A stretch of 64,000 nt of DNA from positions 1 to 64,000 of the forward strand of contig NZ_MYFN02000008.1 of NCBI RefSeq assembly GCF_004514425.2. The letters run 5' to 3'. Under the pieces are notes generated by a model. The model was not told the origin of the DNA, did no database searches, and worked only from the letters and a program-made list of their open reading frames with translations. Both the position numbers and the translations under genes were made by a program. Shown in pieces: positions 8,908 through 17,783 of this stretch. Numbering within the stretch: the first letter of the stretch is position 1; every line of letters begins with the position of its first letter. The stretch comes from Shinella sumterensis. GTDB taxonomy: Bacteria > Pseudomonadota > Alphaproteobacteria > Rhizobiales > Rhizobiaceae.

Positions 8908-9894
8908 TCAGTTGATATTATGGTATTGTTTGAACCAAGAAACGAACTTCGGAATGCCTTCGTCGATACTGGTCGTCGGCCGATAGCCGACAGCCTCGGT
9001 TGTCTCGGTCACATCGGCGTACGTCGCTTCAATGTCTCCAGGTTGCATCGGCAAGTACTCGATATCTGCCTTGCGCCCCATTTCCCGTTCAATGATCGCA
9101 ATAAAGTCCATGAGGTCTTCACTTCGCGTATTGCCGATATTGAACACCCGGGCTGGAGGATCGACCTTTCCAGGATCAGGGGGGGTGTCCAGGCAGGCAA
9201 CGATGCCGGTAACGATGTCGTCGATGAATGTAAAATCGCGCTTCATCTGCCCCCCGTTAAAAACGGGCAACTTCTTCCCTTCGGCGATTGCCTTGGCAAA
9301 AATGAAAAGTGCCATATCGGGTCGGCCCCAAGGGCCGTAGACAGTGAAAAAGCGCAAGCCGGTCTGCTTCAGGCCGAATAAATGACTGTAGCAATGGCTC
9401 ATCAACTCGTCTGAGCGCTTCGTCGCCGCATAAAGCGAAATTGGGCGGTTAACGTCGTGCTGGACGGAGTAAGGCAATTCCTTATTCCCCCCATACACGG
9501 AACTTGAACTCGCATAGACAAGATGCTCGAAGCCTTCAGTATGCCGGCACATCTCGAGTACCGTGACATGGCCCATGCAGTTGCTTGTGATATAGCTATA
9601 GGGATTCTCAAGGGAATAGCGCACTCCTGCCTGCGCTGCGAGATGAATAACGCGCTTGAACGGTCCCTGCTCGCTCCAGACTTTTTCCATCGCCGCCTTG
9701 TCCGAGATATCGCCACGGACGAATGTGAATTTCTCGAACTTCGCAAGTTCCGCCAGCCGCGCATACTTGAGCGTCGGATCATAGTAGTCGTTGACAACAT
9801 CATAACCGACTACAATCTCACCGCGTTCAAGCAAGCGAAGCGCGGTATGAAAGCCGATGAAGCCTGCAGCTCCCGTTACAAAAACCTTGTTCAT
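8908..9894 (-). CDS. lpsL: UDP-glucuronate 4-epimerase family (LpsL-like)
   Basis: A 328-residue extended short-chain dehydrogenase/reductase. GAAGFIG at residues 8-14 binds NAD, SSSS at 129-132 supplies the serine, and YAATK at 155-159 is the catalytic Tyr/Lys pair. The YDVVNDYYDPTLKYARL stretch at residues 31-47 is characteristic of UDP-glucuronate 4-epimerases such as rhizobial LpsL. It would interconvert UDP-glucuronate and UDP-galacturonate, or an N-acetylated uronate if it works on the product of the dehydrogenase next door. Its ATG overlaps the dehydrogenase stop by one base (TGATG), so the two enzymes are coupled. Confidence 0.9.
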   Translation of the reverse strand: MNKVFVTGAAGFIGFHTALRLLERGEIVVGYDVVNDYYDPTLKYARLAELAKFEKFTFVRGDISDKAAMEKVWSEQGPFKRVIHLAAQAGVRYSLENPYSYITSNCMGHVTVLEMCRHTEGFEHLVYASSSSVYGGNKELPYSVQHDVNRPISLYAATKRSDELMSHCYSHLFGLKQTGLRFFTVYGPWGRPDMALFIFAKAIAEGKKLPVFNGGQMKRDFTFIDDIVTGIVACLDTPPDPGKVDPPARVFNIGNTRSEDLMDFIAIIEREMGRKADIEYLPMQPGDIEATYADVTETTEAVGYRPTTSIDEGIPKFVSWFKQYHNIN

Positions 9895-11177
9895 CAGAGG
9901 CTCCAGTTCAGGCGGTTCGAGGCGTCGAGAATCTGTTTGTCGAGAACCGATTTGATATCGATGATGACACCACCCTCTGCGACCTTGGCAATGTAGGAGT
10001 TGAAATCCCTAACGTAGCTTTCGTGCGGAACCGCAAGGATCAATCCATCCAATTGATCGAACTGAGCGAGAGGCTTCAATGAAACATCGTACTCTTCAAG
10101 GGCCTCTTCGGCGGAGGCCAGCGGGTCGTGCACAATGGGCTCGATGCCGAACTGCCGCAATTCCTTGATGATATCTGGCACACGGCTATTCCGTAGGTCA
10201 GGAACATTCTCCTTGAAAGTGAGCCCCAGAATACCAATTCGAGCACCATTCAGTGGGCGCTTTCCGGCGACCAGCATCTTGATCATTTTCTGGGCCACAA
10301 ACGCGCCCATGCCGTCATTGATACGTCGTCCCGACAGAATGACTTGTGGGTGGTATCCCAGCGACTCGGCCTTCGCGGTCAGATAATAGGGATCGACCCC
10401 GATACAGTGCCCACCGACAAGACCAGGAGTGAACGGCAAGAAATTCCATTTGGTACCGGCGGCGGCCAGGACTTCGCTGGTCCGGATGTTCATGCGCTCG
10501 AAGATGATCGCTAGCTCGTTCATGAGCGCGATGTTCAGGTCGCGCTGGGTATTTTCAATGACCTTCGCGGCTTCGGCCACTTTGATCGACGAGGCTTTGT
10601 AGATGCCGGCATCAACGACCGCTTCGTAAACAGCGGCAATCTCATCCAAGCTCTCCGCGGTGTCTCCCGACACGACCTTCGTGATCGTCTTGAAAGTGTG
10701 CTTCTTGTCACCGGGATTAATACGCTCTGGCGAGTAGCCGAGATTGAAGTCCACACCTTGTCGGAGCCCCGAAATCTCGGAAAGAATCGGACCACAGACA
10801 TCCTCGGTCGCGCCTGGGAACACGGTCGATTCGAAAACGACGATATCGCCGGCCTTGAGCACCGAAGCCACCGTTTTGGACGCTGCAATGAGGGGAGCGA
10901 GGTCCGGTTGGCGATTGTCGTCAATGGGCGTGGGAACCGCGACGATATAGAAGTCACAATCCTTCACGTCGGCAATTTCATACGTCAGTTGCAGAGATGA
11001 CCTTTTGAGTACCGCACCGTCGACTTCACCGGTCACATCCTCGCCCACTTTGAGGGCCTCGATGCGGGACTTCTTGACGTCAAATCCCACGACGAAGGGA
11101 AACTTCTCTGCTAGCGCCACAGCGACCGGCAAACCGACATATCCGAGACCGATAACGGCAATCTTTCGGGCCACCAT
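9894..11177 (-). CDS. tviB: nucleotide-sugar 6-dehydrogenase (TviB/WbpO-like)
   Basis: A 427-residue NAD-dependent dehydrogenase that oxidises C6 of a UDP-hexose to a uronate. GLGYVG at residues 10-15 binds NAD, YSPERINPGDKKH is diagnostic, and GGHCIGVDPYYL near 255-265 carries the catalytic cysteine. The long match to TviB-type proteins (KVIENTQRDLNIAL, KWNFLPFTPGLVGGH) suggests UDP-GlcNAc or UDP-GalNAc as substrate rather than UDP-glucose; this is inference. It is the first gene of the seven-gene operon, so the operon promoter should lie in 11178-11390, where I see no clear consensus. The epimerase follows with a one-base overlap. Confidence 0.92.
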   Translation of the reverse strand: MVARKIAVIGLGYVGLPVAVALAEKFPFVVGFDVKKSRIEALKVGEDVTGEVDGAVLKRSSLQLTYEIADVKDCDFYIVAVPTPIDDNRQPDLAPLIAASKTVASVLKAGDIVVFESTVFPGATEDVCGPILSEISGLRQGVDFNLGYSPERINPGDKKHTFKTITKVVSGDTAESLDEIAAVYEAVVDAGIYKASSIKVAEAAKVIENTQRDLNIALMNELAIIFERMNIRTSEVLAAAGTKWNFLPFTPGLVGGHCIGVDPYYLTAKAESLGYHPQVILSGRRINDGMGAFVAQKMIKMLVAGKRPLNGARIGILGLTFKENVPDLRNSRVPDIIKELRQFGIEPIVHDPLASAEEALEEYDVSLKPLAQFDQLDGLILAVPHESYVRDFNSYIAKVAEGGVIIDIKSVLDKQILDASNRLNWSL

Positions 11178-11389
11178 GTCATCCTCATATTTTTATGCCA
11201 CCAGACCTTGCGTGGCACCTAAACGATATCGTCAAAGAAAGCTAGCTTGCCGTCGGATGAATGGCCCTGTTGCAAGCCCTTTCCGCTCGATACCAAAAAC
11301 CTTTCAGTTCGGCGAGATTGCCAACGGCATGGCCCCTGCCCAGCCGGCACAAACCGCTGGAAATCTGGTTTCGCCTGACAAAAGGGAAA

Positions 11390-11464
11390 TGGCTGGGGCG
11401 CCAGGATTCGAACCTGGGAATGCCGGTACCAAAAACCGGTGCCTTACCGCTTGGCGACGCCCCA
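11390..11464 (-). tRNA. tRNA-Gln (anticodon UUG)
   Basis: The minus strand from 11464 folds as a 75-nt tRNA with encoded CCA. The acceptor arm TGGGGCG pairs with CGCCCCA, the T arm contains GGTTCGAATCC, and the anticodon loop is TTTTGGT, giving anticodon TTG. The discriminator base is G (11393) and CCA is at 11390-11392. Its 3' end faces the polysaccharide island, the usual side for an integration site. I could not find the matching second copy of its 3' end within the window. Confidence 0.96.
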
Positions 11465-11681
11465 ACTTGCGGGAGCCTGATAGCAAAGCGGGGGGGCGTG
11501 GACAATGCTTATGTTCGGCTTTTCTGCGATTATCTTGTGCCGAGCCGCGGCTCTGCGGGCTTGGTGCTTGGCAAGGGCGGGTGGCGGGCGGTAGGATTTG
11601 TGCCGCCCCCGCCTGCACGGCTTTGCGCGCGAGCGCGCCCGTGCATTTCCGTCCCCGCGTCCAATTCCGCAAGGAGCCTTC

Positions 11682-11978
11682 ATGTCCCAGTTCCGTGCCC
11701 GTCCGCCGGCCGTTCCCACCGTTCTCCTCGATGATGCGATGGTGCGTGTCACGCGGTGGGATTTCGAGCCGGGTGCGGATACCGGCCATCACGTCCATGG
11801 CCTCGGCTATGTCGTCGTGCCGATGACGGATTGCGATTTCCTGATCGAGGACGAGGCGGGCGCGCGGCGCGTGCCGACAAAGGCCGGCGCCGTCTATCGC
11901 CGCGAGGCGGGCGTGGCGCACAATGTCGTCAATGGCGGCGACACGCCGATGAGCTTCATCGAGATCGAGTACAAGTGA
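11682..11978 (+). CDS. small single-domain cupin protein
   Basis: A 98-residue single-domain beta-barrel cupin. The first cupin motif is visible as GHHVHGLGYVVVPMTD with H36, H37 and H39 as likely metal ligands, and a second histidine is in GVAHNVVN near residue 81. The start ATG at 11682 is preceded by AAGGAG at 11671. It overlaps the downstream MBL hydrolase start by four bases (GTGA), so the two are co-translated. The ligand and enzymatic role are unknown; many such small cupins bind metal and a small organic molecule. Confidence 0.85.
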   Translation: MSQFRARPPAVPTVLLDDAMVRVTRWDFEPGADTGHHVHGLGYVVVPMTDCDFLIEDEAGARRVPTKAGAVYRREAGVAHNVVNGGDTPMSFIEIEYK

Positions 11979-12922
11979 CACCTGCCGTGCGTGACGACAA
12001 GGACGAGAGCCCGCATTTCGAGCGTGATTTCAGGCCGGCCTATGGCGATGCCGTTGCGGTGGCGCCGGGTGTGCAGCGTATCACCGTCAACAATCCGAGC
12101 CCCTTCACCTTCCACGGCACCAACAGCTATATCGTCGGCAACCGCTCCGTGGCGGTGGTCGATCCCGGGCCGGAGGACGAGGCGCATTTCCGGGCGCTCA
12201 TGGCCGCACTTGCCGGGCGTGAGGTCACGCATATCGCGGTCAGCCATACGCATCGCGATCATTCGCCGCTTGCCCGCCGCCTGAAGGCCGAGACGGGCGC
12301 CGTCATCGTCGCGGAGGGGCCGCATCGCGCCGCACGGCCGCTGCATGCCGGCGAGAGCAATCCCTTCGCCGAAAGCGCCGACATCGATTTCGTGCCCGAC
12401 ATCGCGCTGGCGCATGGCGAGCGGGTGGAAGGCGACGGCTGGGCGCTGACGGCGCTTCTGACCCCCGGCCATACGGCCAACCACGCGGCCTTCGCGCTGG
12501 ACGGGCCCGACGGCATCGTCTTCTCGGCCGACCACGTCATGGCCTGGGCGACCTCCATCGTCGCGCCGCCGGATGGCGCCATGGCGGATTACATGGCCTC
12601 GCTCGAGCGGCTGCTGGAGCGGGACGACCGGCTCTATCTTCCCGGCCATGGCGGACCGGTGACGGAACCGGCGGCGTTCCTGCGCGGCCTGCGGACCCAC
12701 CGGCGCATGCGCGAGCGGGCGGTGCGCGAGCGCATCCGTGCGGGCGACCGGCTGATTGCGGACATGGTGAAGGTCATCTACCGCGAGACGGATCCGCGCC
12801 TGCATGGCGCAGCCGCCCTCTCCGTGCTGGCGCATCTGGAGGATCTCGTCGCCCGCGGCGAGGTGGTGACGGACGGCCCGCCCTCGCTTTCGGGCCTCTA
12901 TTTCCCGGCGCCGGGTCTCTGA
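11975..12922 (+). CDS. MBL-fold metallohydrolase (LACTB2-like)
   Basis: A 315-residue metallo-beta-lactamase fold hydrolase. The metal-binding motif HTHRDH is at residues 91-96, with further ligands in LTPGHTANH and YLPGHGGP. The C-terminal region from about 235 (LRTHRRMRERAVRERI) is the winged-helix tail seen in LACTB2-type proteins. The GTG at 11975 overlaps the cupin stop; GTG 11987 is the other option. Relatives cleave RNA or thioesters, and the real substrate here is not known. The gene is convergent with the DUF1499 gene, 13 bases away. Confidence 0.87.
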   Translation: MTPAVRDDKDESPHFERDFRPAYGDAVAVAPGVQRITVNNPSPFTFHGTNSYIVGNRSVAVVDPGPEDEAHFRALMAALAGREVTHIAVSHTHRDHSPLARRLKAETGAVIVAEGPHRAARPLHAGESNPFAESADIDFVPDIALAHGERVEGDGWALTALLTPGHTANHAAFALDGPDGIVFSADHVMAWATSIVAPPDGAMADYMASLERLLERDDRLYLPGHGGPVTEPAAFLRGLRTHRRMRERAVRERIRAGDRLIADMVKVIYRETDPRLHGAAALSVLAHLEDLVARGEVVTDGPPSLSGLYFPAPGL

Positions 12923-12935
12923 TCAGTCGCCGGGA

Positions 12936-13847
12936 TCAGTCGCCGGCGATGCCGAGCAACTCGGCGTCGAGCGCCTTCAGATAGCCTTCCACCACATCCG
13001 CGCCGATGCCGAGGTCATGGCCGCCGGTGCGCGAGGCCGCGCGCATGTCGACCAGCGTGGTTTCGGCTTCCTCGCGCAGGCGGATGACGACATCGAAGCG
13101 CAGGCCGAAGACCAGGCTGCGCCATTCCCCCTGCACCAGCACATCGCCCGAGCTGCCGGCATGCGGCGTCAGCGGCGTTTCGAGCGGGCGCGCCTCGGGG
13201 ATCGGCACCTCGCCCAGCGCCTCGGCCCCCTGCCCCGCCTTTGCGGGATCGACGGCCAGATCCTCCAGATCGGTCAGGATGTTGTCCATCCCGTCTTCCG
13301 CGACGATCCTGATGCCGTAGGCGTCGGACACCGTGCGCACACCCTGATAGACGCGATCGAGCGCGCCTTCGTAGCGCCGGCCGGACAGGGCGGGATAGGC
13401 ATCGAGCTGCAATTGCCGGTCCTGCGGCGTGATCGTGTGGGCGCGGGCCGGCCAGCCCTTGTCCGCGACCGGCTCGATTATCCATGGCGGCGGCGCGTTC
13501 GTATCGGTCGTGACATCGTAGAGGGCGGGCTTGTAGATGTAGGAATAGACCGCGGCGGCCGCGACACCGAGCGGCAGGAGCGCGAAGAACAGCGCCGTGA
13601 GCGAGGCCTTGCCGCCGCGCGCGCCGACATGCCAGAGCCGGGCAAGCCCGACAGCCGCCATCAGGACCGCGAGGGCCGCCACACCGCAGGCGAAGGCGGC
13701 AAGCACCAGGAAATGCGGCGTCGTCAACGGGCCGAAGCGGTGTGCCGCGACGACGACGACAAACAGCGCGCAGGAAAACAGCGACAGGCGGCGCGCCCAC
13801 TGCGCGGCGTAGGAAACGGGCCGTTCGTACTGGATCGTGATCGCCAT
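12936..13847 (-). CDS. DUF1499 membrane protein
   Basis: A 303-residue protein with three hydrophobic segments in the first 120 residues, then a soluble domain of the DUF1499 type. In that domain the PRKAxTITPxD-like region appears as WPARAHTITPQDRQLQL and the C-terminal strand as VDMRAASRTGGHDLGIGA, which is typical. Function is unknown. I chose the ATG at 13847 (MAITIQYERP) because it places a short cytoplasmic leader before the first helix; the frame stays open to 13913. It faces away from the next plus-strand gene across a 338-base gap. Confidence 0.85.
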   Translation of the reverse strand: MAITIQYERPVSYAAQWARRLSLFSCALFVVVVAAHRFGPLTTPHFLVLAAFACGVAALAVLMAAVGLARLWHVGARGGKASLTALFFALLPLGVAAAAVYSYIYKPALYDVTTDTNAPPPWIIEPVADKGWPARAHTITPQDRQLQLDAYPALSGRRYEGALDRVYQGVRTVSDAYGIRIVAEDGMDNILTDLEDLAVDPAKAGQGAEALGEVPIPEARPLETPLTPHAGSSGDVLVQGEWRSLVFGLRFDVVIRLREEAETTLVDMRAASRTGGHDLGIGADVVEGYLKALDAELLGIAGD

Positions 13848-14185
13848 GGCCTCACCGAATGCCGATGCGCCCCGGTGAAACCGATCCACCGCAAGCGCCT
13901 CTCCCTGTTTCACGCCGTTCCGGATGCGAGAGGGCCGCGCGCCGAACCGGATAGGCCGGCGGAAAGCCCGCGGCTCTCTTCCCTAGCGCAGGGAGGCGCA
14001 TTTTTCCATCCGTCAGATAAGCGGGATCAGATGTTGTCCTGCGGCAACAGATGGCAGGAAAACGCGGCTGCCGCAAAATTGCCACGCTCCTTAACGAACT
14101 TTCCCGGGACGGGGGTAGTTCATCTTTACGCGATTCCGGGTGCAGGCCGCTTTCATTCTTGCCGGGTCGCCTCAGGAGAAAGACA
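13848..14185. other. divergent intergenic region, no gene seen
   Basis: These 338 bases separate the divergent DUF1499 gene and the hypothetical gene at 14186. Frames through it do not resemble proteins. The AT-richest part is 14075-14150, where a promoter for the plus-strand gene would be expected, but I see no convincing -35/-10 pair, riboswitch or terminator. Confidence 0.5.
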
Positions 14186-14566
14186 ATGTTGCCGACGCCG
14201 ACAGCCGCCGACACCACAACCGCCGCCACGAACGGCGAGACCGCCCTCCCGCTCGAACTTCTGGAACTGGAGCTTTCCCTCGACGGCTTTTCCGGCGATG
14301 CGGATGCGTTCGCCGATGCCGTGCGAACCGCCGCCAGCCAGCTCGATGGCGATTTCCTGTTCGAACTGCCGGCATCCGGCCTCGCGGATGATTGCCAGCG
14401 CATTGCCGCGCTGCGCGTGCCCAAGGGCGAGAACGGCGCGCTGGAAGTGGTTTTTGCCCTGCTCGACGCGGAGGCATCGTCGATTCGCGTGGAAAATCCC
14501 GATGAAAACACGGCCGGCCTCAAGCGCTTCGCCGATGCCTTCATCGGTGTGCTGGAACGGATCTAG
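14186..14566 (+). CDS. conserved-looking hypothetical protein, 126 aa
   Basis: A 126-residue soluble, acidic protein. The start ATG at 14186 has AGGAGAA about six bases upstream, which excludes the longer frame from 14051. The sequence is low in aromatic residues, with a Thr/Ala-rich N-terminal tail followed by an alpha/beta-looking domain (LELLELELSLDGF, ELPASGLADDC, IRVENPDENTAGL). No signal peptide or membrane segment is seen. I do not recognise the family. GC-rich codon use matches the neighbours, supporting a real gene. Confidence 0.7.
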   Translation: MLPTPTAADTTTAATNGETALPLELLELELSLDGFSGDADAFADAVRTAASQLDGDFLFELPASGLADDCQRIAALRVPKGENGALEVVFALLDAEASSIRVENPDENTAGLKRFADAFIGVLERI

Positions 14567-14580
14567 AGCATTGGCCTATG

Positions 14581-14610
14581 CCGAAGCGACCCCGCTTCGG
14601 CTGGAAATGC
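14581..14610. repeat. short hairpin repeat, copy 1
   Basis: CCGAAGCG and CGCTTCGG form an 8-bp stem around ACCC at 14581-14600, followed by CTGGAAATGC. The same 30 bases recur at 22751 with changes only in the loop. It sits just after the 126-aa gene and could act as its terminator, though no T-run follows. Confidence 0.7.
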
Positions 14611-14677
14611 GCCTGGTCTTGCCGAAACGGCGGCGCTCGCCTAAGTCAAGCCAGCAACTGATCGCCGGAGCCAGAGC

Positions 14678-14932
14678 ATGTCACCGATATTATCCCGCCT
14701 GATCGCCCTTACCACGGTGATGCTCGCGCTGGCGGGCTGCCAGACAGCCGAGGAAATTCGCGCTTCCGACGAAAGCCGCTGCGTCTCCTATGGCTTCCGG
14801 CCGCGCACGGATGCGTTCGCGGCCTGCCTGCAACGCATCGATCTCGACCGGCGGGCGGAACTGCGCGCGGCGAGCCGCGAGGCGCTGTTCATGTCGCAGC
14901 CGGTCTATGTCGTACGGACCTATCGCCGCTGA
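14678..14932 (+). CDS. small lipoprotein, 84 aa
   Basis: An 84-residue predicted lipoprotein. The signal is IALTTVMLALAGCQ with the lipobox cysteine at residue 20 (LAGC). The short mature part has two more cysteines (SRCVSYGFRP and FAACLQRI) that could form a disulfide, then a basic C-terminus VVRTYRR. The ATG at 14678 follows CCGGAG. It is convergent with ppdK three bases away. Function is unknown; similar small lipoproteins with SRCxSYGF and CLQxID motifs are common in Rhizobiales. Confidence 0.78.
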   Translation: MSPILSRLIALTTVMLALAGCQTAEEIRASDESRCVSYGFRPRTDAFAACLQRIDLDRRAELRAASREALFMSQPVYVVRTYRR

Positions 14933-14935
14933 CCT

Positions 14936-17605
14936 TCAGGCCTTGCCGTTGGTGAACGCCGCCTGGGCAGCCGCAAGCCGCGCGATCGGCACGCGGAAGG
15001 GTGAGCACGACACGTAATCCAGCCCCGCATCCTCGCAGAAATGGATCGACGCCGGGTCGCCGCCATGCTCGCCGCAGATACCGAGCTTGAGGTCGTTGCG
15101 CGTGCGCCGGCCGCGTTCGGCGGCAATGCGGATCAGTTCGCCCACACCGTCGAAATCGAGCTGCACGAACGGGTCCTGCTCGACGATACCCTTCTGGATG
15201 TAGGTCGAGAGGAAGGCGGAAGCGTCGTCACGCGAGATGCCGAAGGTGGTCTGCGTCAGGTCATTGGTGCCGAAGGAGAAGAACTCCGCGGATTCGGCGA
15301 TGACATGGGCCCGCAACGCCGCGCGCGGCAGCTCGATCATCGTGCCCACGAGATAATCGATCGTCACGCCGCTCTCGGCGATGACCGCCCTGGCGACGGC
15401 CTCGATGCGGCCCTTCACATAATCGAGCTCGGCCTTCAGGCCGACCAGCGGCACCATGATCTCGGGCACCACGGCCGCGCCGGTCTTCTTCGCCGCTTCC
15501 ACGGCGGCCTCGAAAATGGCGCGCGCCTGCATCTCGGCGATCTCGGGATAGGAGATCGCAAGGCGGCAGCCACGGTGGCCGAGCATGGGATTGAACTCGT
15601 GCAGCGTATCCACGCGGCGGCGCAGCACCGCCTCCTCGATGGACAGGGCCGTGGCGACCTCGGCAATCTCCTCGTCGCTCTTCGGCAGGAACTCGTGCAG
15701 CGGCGGATCGAGCATGCGGATGGTCACCGGCAGGCCGTGCATGATCTCGAAGAGCTCGGCAAAGTCCGAGCGCTGCATCGGCAGGAGCTTTTCCAGCGAT
15801 GCCCGGCGGCCGGCTTCGTCCTCGGCGAGGATCATCTCGCGCATCACGTTGATGCGGCTGCCCTCGAAGAACATATGCTCGGTGCGGCAAAGGCCGATGC
15901 CCTCGGCACCGAAGGAGCGCGCGGCGCGCGCGTCTGCCGGCGTCTCCGCATTGGTGCGCACCTTCATGCGGCGCGTGCGGTCGGCCCACTCCATGAGGCG
16001 GCCGAAATCGCCCGACAGTTCCGGCTGTAGCATGGGGATCGCACCCTTCAGCACCTGGCCGGACGAGCCATCGATGGTGATGACGTCCCCCTTGCGGAGC
16101 GTCACGCCATGGGCGACGAGCAGTTCGTTGCGCAGGTCGACGCGCAGCGTGCCGGCGCCGGACACGCAGGGCGTGCCCATGCCGCGCGCGACGACCGCCG
16201 CATGGCTGGTCATGCCGCCGCGTGTCGTGAGGATGCCCTGTGCGGCATGCATGCCGTGAATGTCTTCCGGGCTCGTCTCGACGCGCACGAGGATGACCTT
16301 GCGCCCCTCGTCCTGCGCCTTCACCGCGTCTTCCGAGGTGAAGACGATCTCGCCGGTCGCAGCCCCCGGCGAAGCCGGCAGGCCGGAGCCGATGACGTCT
16401 CGGCGGGCGCGCGGATCGATGGTCGGGTGCAGAAGCTGGTCGAGAGAGGCGGGATCGATGCGGCTGACGGCCTCGCCCTGGCTGATCAATCCCTCCGTCG
16501 CCATGTCGACGGAAATCTTCAACGCGGCCTTGGCGGTGCGCTTGCCGGCACGGGTCTGCAGCATCCAGAGCTTGCCGCGCTCGATGGTGAATTCGAGGTC
16601 CTGCATGTCGCGGTAGTGCCGCTCCAGCTTGTCGCAGATGGCGCGGAACTCGCTGAACGCTTCCGGCATGAGCTTTTCCAGCGACGGCCGGTCGGAGCCC
16701 GACGCGATGCGCGCTTCCTCGGTGATGTTCTGCGGCGTGCGGATGCCGGCGACGACATCCTCGCCCTGCGCGTTGACGAGGAATTCGCCGTAGAGCGCAT
16801 TCTCACCCGTCGAGGGATTGCGCGTGAAGGCGACGCCCGTCGCGGAGGAATTGCCGAGATTGCCGAAGACCATGGCCTGCACATTGACAGCCGTGCCCCA
16901 GACGGCGGGGATATTGTGCAGCGTGCGGTAGGTAACGGCGCGCGCGTTCATCCAGCTCGCGAAGACGGCGCCGATGGCACGCCACAGCTGGGTCTCCGGG
17001 TCCTGCGGAAAGTCCTCGCCCAGTTCCTCGCGGATGGCCTCCTTGTAGCGGGCGACGACCTCCTGCCATTCCCCGGCCGAAAGCTCGGTGTCGTGCTCGT
17101 GGCCGAGCCTGCCCTTCTCATCCTCCAGGATTTCGACGAAGACCTCGTGATCGAGGCCCATGACGACATCACCATACATCTGGATGAAGCGCCGGTAGCT
17201 GTCCCAGGCAAAACGCGCATCGCCGGCATCCTGGCCCAGTCCCTCGACGGTCGCGTCGTTGAGGCCGAGATTGAGAACGGTGTCCATCATGCCGGGCATG
17301 GAGGCCCGCGAGCCGGAGCGGACCGAAAGCAGCAGCGGTTTTTGCGTGTCGCCGAAGACGCGGCCGGTAATGGCTTCCATCCGGCGCAGACCGGCGCGGA
17401 CCTGATCCTTCAGGCCTTCAGGCAGCGTGCGGCCATTCTCGTAATAGTGGTTGCAGGCATCGGTGACGATGGTGAGGCCGGGCGGCACCGGCAGGCCGAG
17501 ATTGCACATTTCGGCCAGGTTCGCGCCCTTGCCGCCGAGCAGGTTGCGATCTTCCGCACTGCCTTCGGCACGGCCATCCCCAAAGGTATAGACCCACTTC
17601 TCCAT
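14936..17605 (-). CDS. ppdK: pyruvate, phosphate dikinase
   Basis: An 889-residue enzyme, the usual length, that interconverts pyruvate + ATP + Pi and PEP + AMP + PPi. The N-terminal ATP-grasp domain begins KWVYTFGDG and has LLGGKGANLAEM near residue 25. The phosphohistidine swivel domain carries RGGMTSHAAVVARGMG near residue 465 with the catalytic His. The PEP-binding barrel ends with FGTNDLTQTTFG and GICGEHGGDP near 840 with the catalytic Cys. The ATG at 17605 is preceded by GGAGG; the open frame to 17767 is upstream sequence. In rhizobia the enzyme links gluconeogenesis to C4-acid metabolism. Confidence 0.97.
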   Translation of the reverse strand: MEKWVYTFGDGRAEGSAEDRNLLGGKGANLAEMCNLGLPVPPGLTIVTDACNHYYENGRTLPEGLKDQVRAGLRRMEAITGRVFGDTQKPLLLSVRSGSRASMPGMMDTVLNLGLNDATVEGLGQDAGDARFAWDSYRRFIQMYGDVVMGLDHEVFVEILEDEKGRLGHEHDTELSAGEWQEVVARYKEAIREELGEDFPQDPETQLWRAIGAVFASWMNARAVTYRTLHNIPAVWGTAVNVQAMVFGNLGNSSATGVAFTRNPSTGENALYGEFLVNAQGEDVVAGIRTPQNITEEARIASGSDRPSLEKLMPEAFSEFRAICDKLERHYRDMQDLEFTIERGKLWMLQTRAGKRTAKAALKISVDMATEGLISQGEAVSRIDPASLDQLLHPTIDPRARRDVIGSGLPASPGAATGEIVFTSEDAVKAQDEGRKVILVRVETSPEDIHGMHAAQGILTTRGGMTSHAAVVARGMGTPCVSGAGTLRVDLRNELLVAHGVTLRKGDVITIDGSSGQVLKGAIPMLQPELSGDFGRLMEWADRTRRMKVRTNAETPADARAARSFGAEGIGLCRTEHMFFEGSRINVMREMILAEDEAGRRASLEKLLPMQRSDFAELFEIMHGLPVTIRMLDPPLHEFLPKSDEEIAEVATALSIEEAVLRRRVDTLHEFNPMLGHRGCRLAISYPEIAEMQARAIFEAAVEAAKKTGAAVVPEIMVPLVGLKAELDYVKGRIEAVARAVIAESGVTIDYLVGTMIELPRAALRAHVIAESAEFFSFGTNDLTQTTFGISRDDASAFLSTYIQKGIVEQDPFVQLDFDGVGELIRIAAERGRRTRNDLKLGICGEHGGDPASIHFCEDAGLDYVSCSPFRVPIARLAAAQAAFTNGKA

Positions 17606-17783
17606 CAACGCCTCCCACATGCGCGTCCGCAATCTACAGGAAGTGCATCCCTTTGAAAACGCGGCAGGATAGGAATTATGCTGCACTGCGTCAAAAATGC
17701 GACGGCAATGCAATATAGCGTTGACGAAGACTGGAAAAGCCCTGCCCCCGGCGGGACGCGGCATCATGGGTCACGCGCCGGCG

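Noticed and set aside
11242-11505. Frames across the tRNA-Gln gene
   Set aside because: The region is explained by the tRNA, and the translations have no similarity to known proteins.
13015-14702. Very long frames in the DUF1499 region (261 and 561 codons)
   Set aside because: The high GC content leaves alternative phases open. The sequences are Arg/Gly/Asp-rich and cross several real genes.
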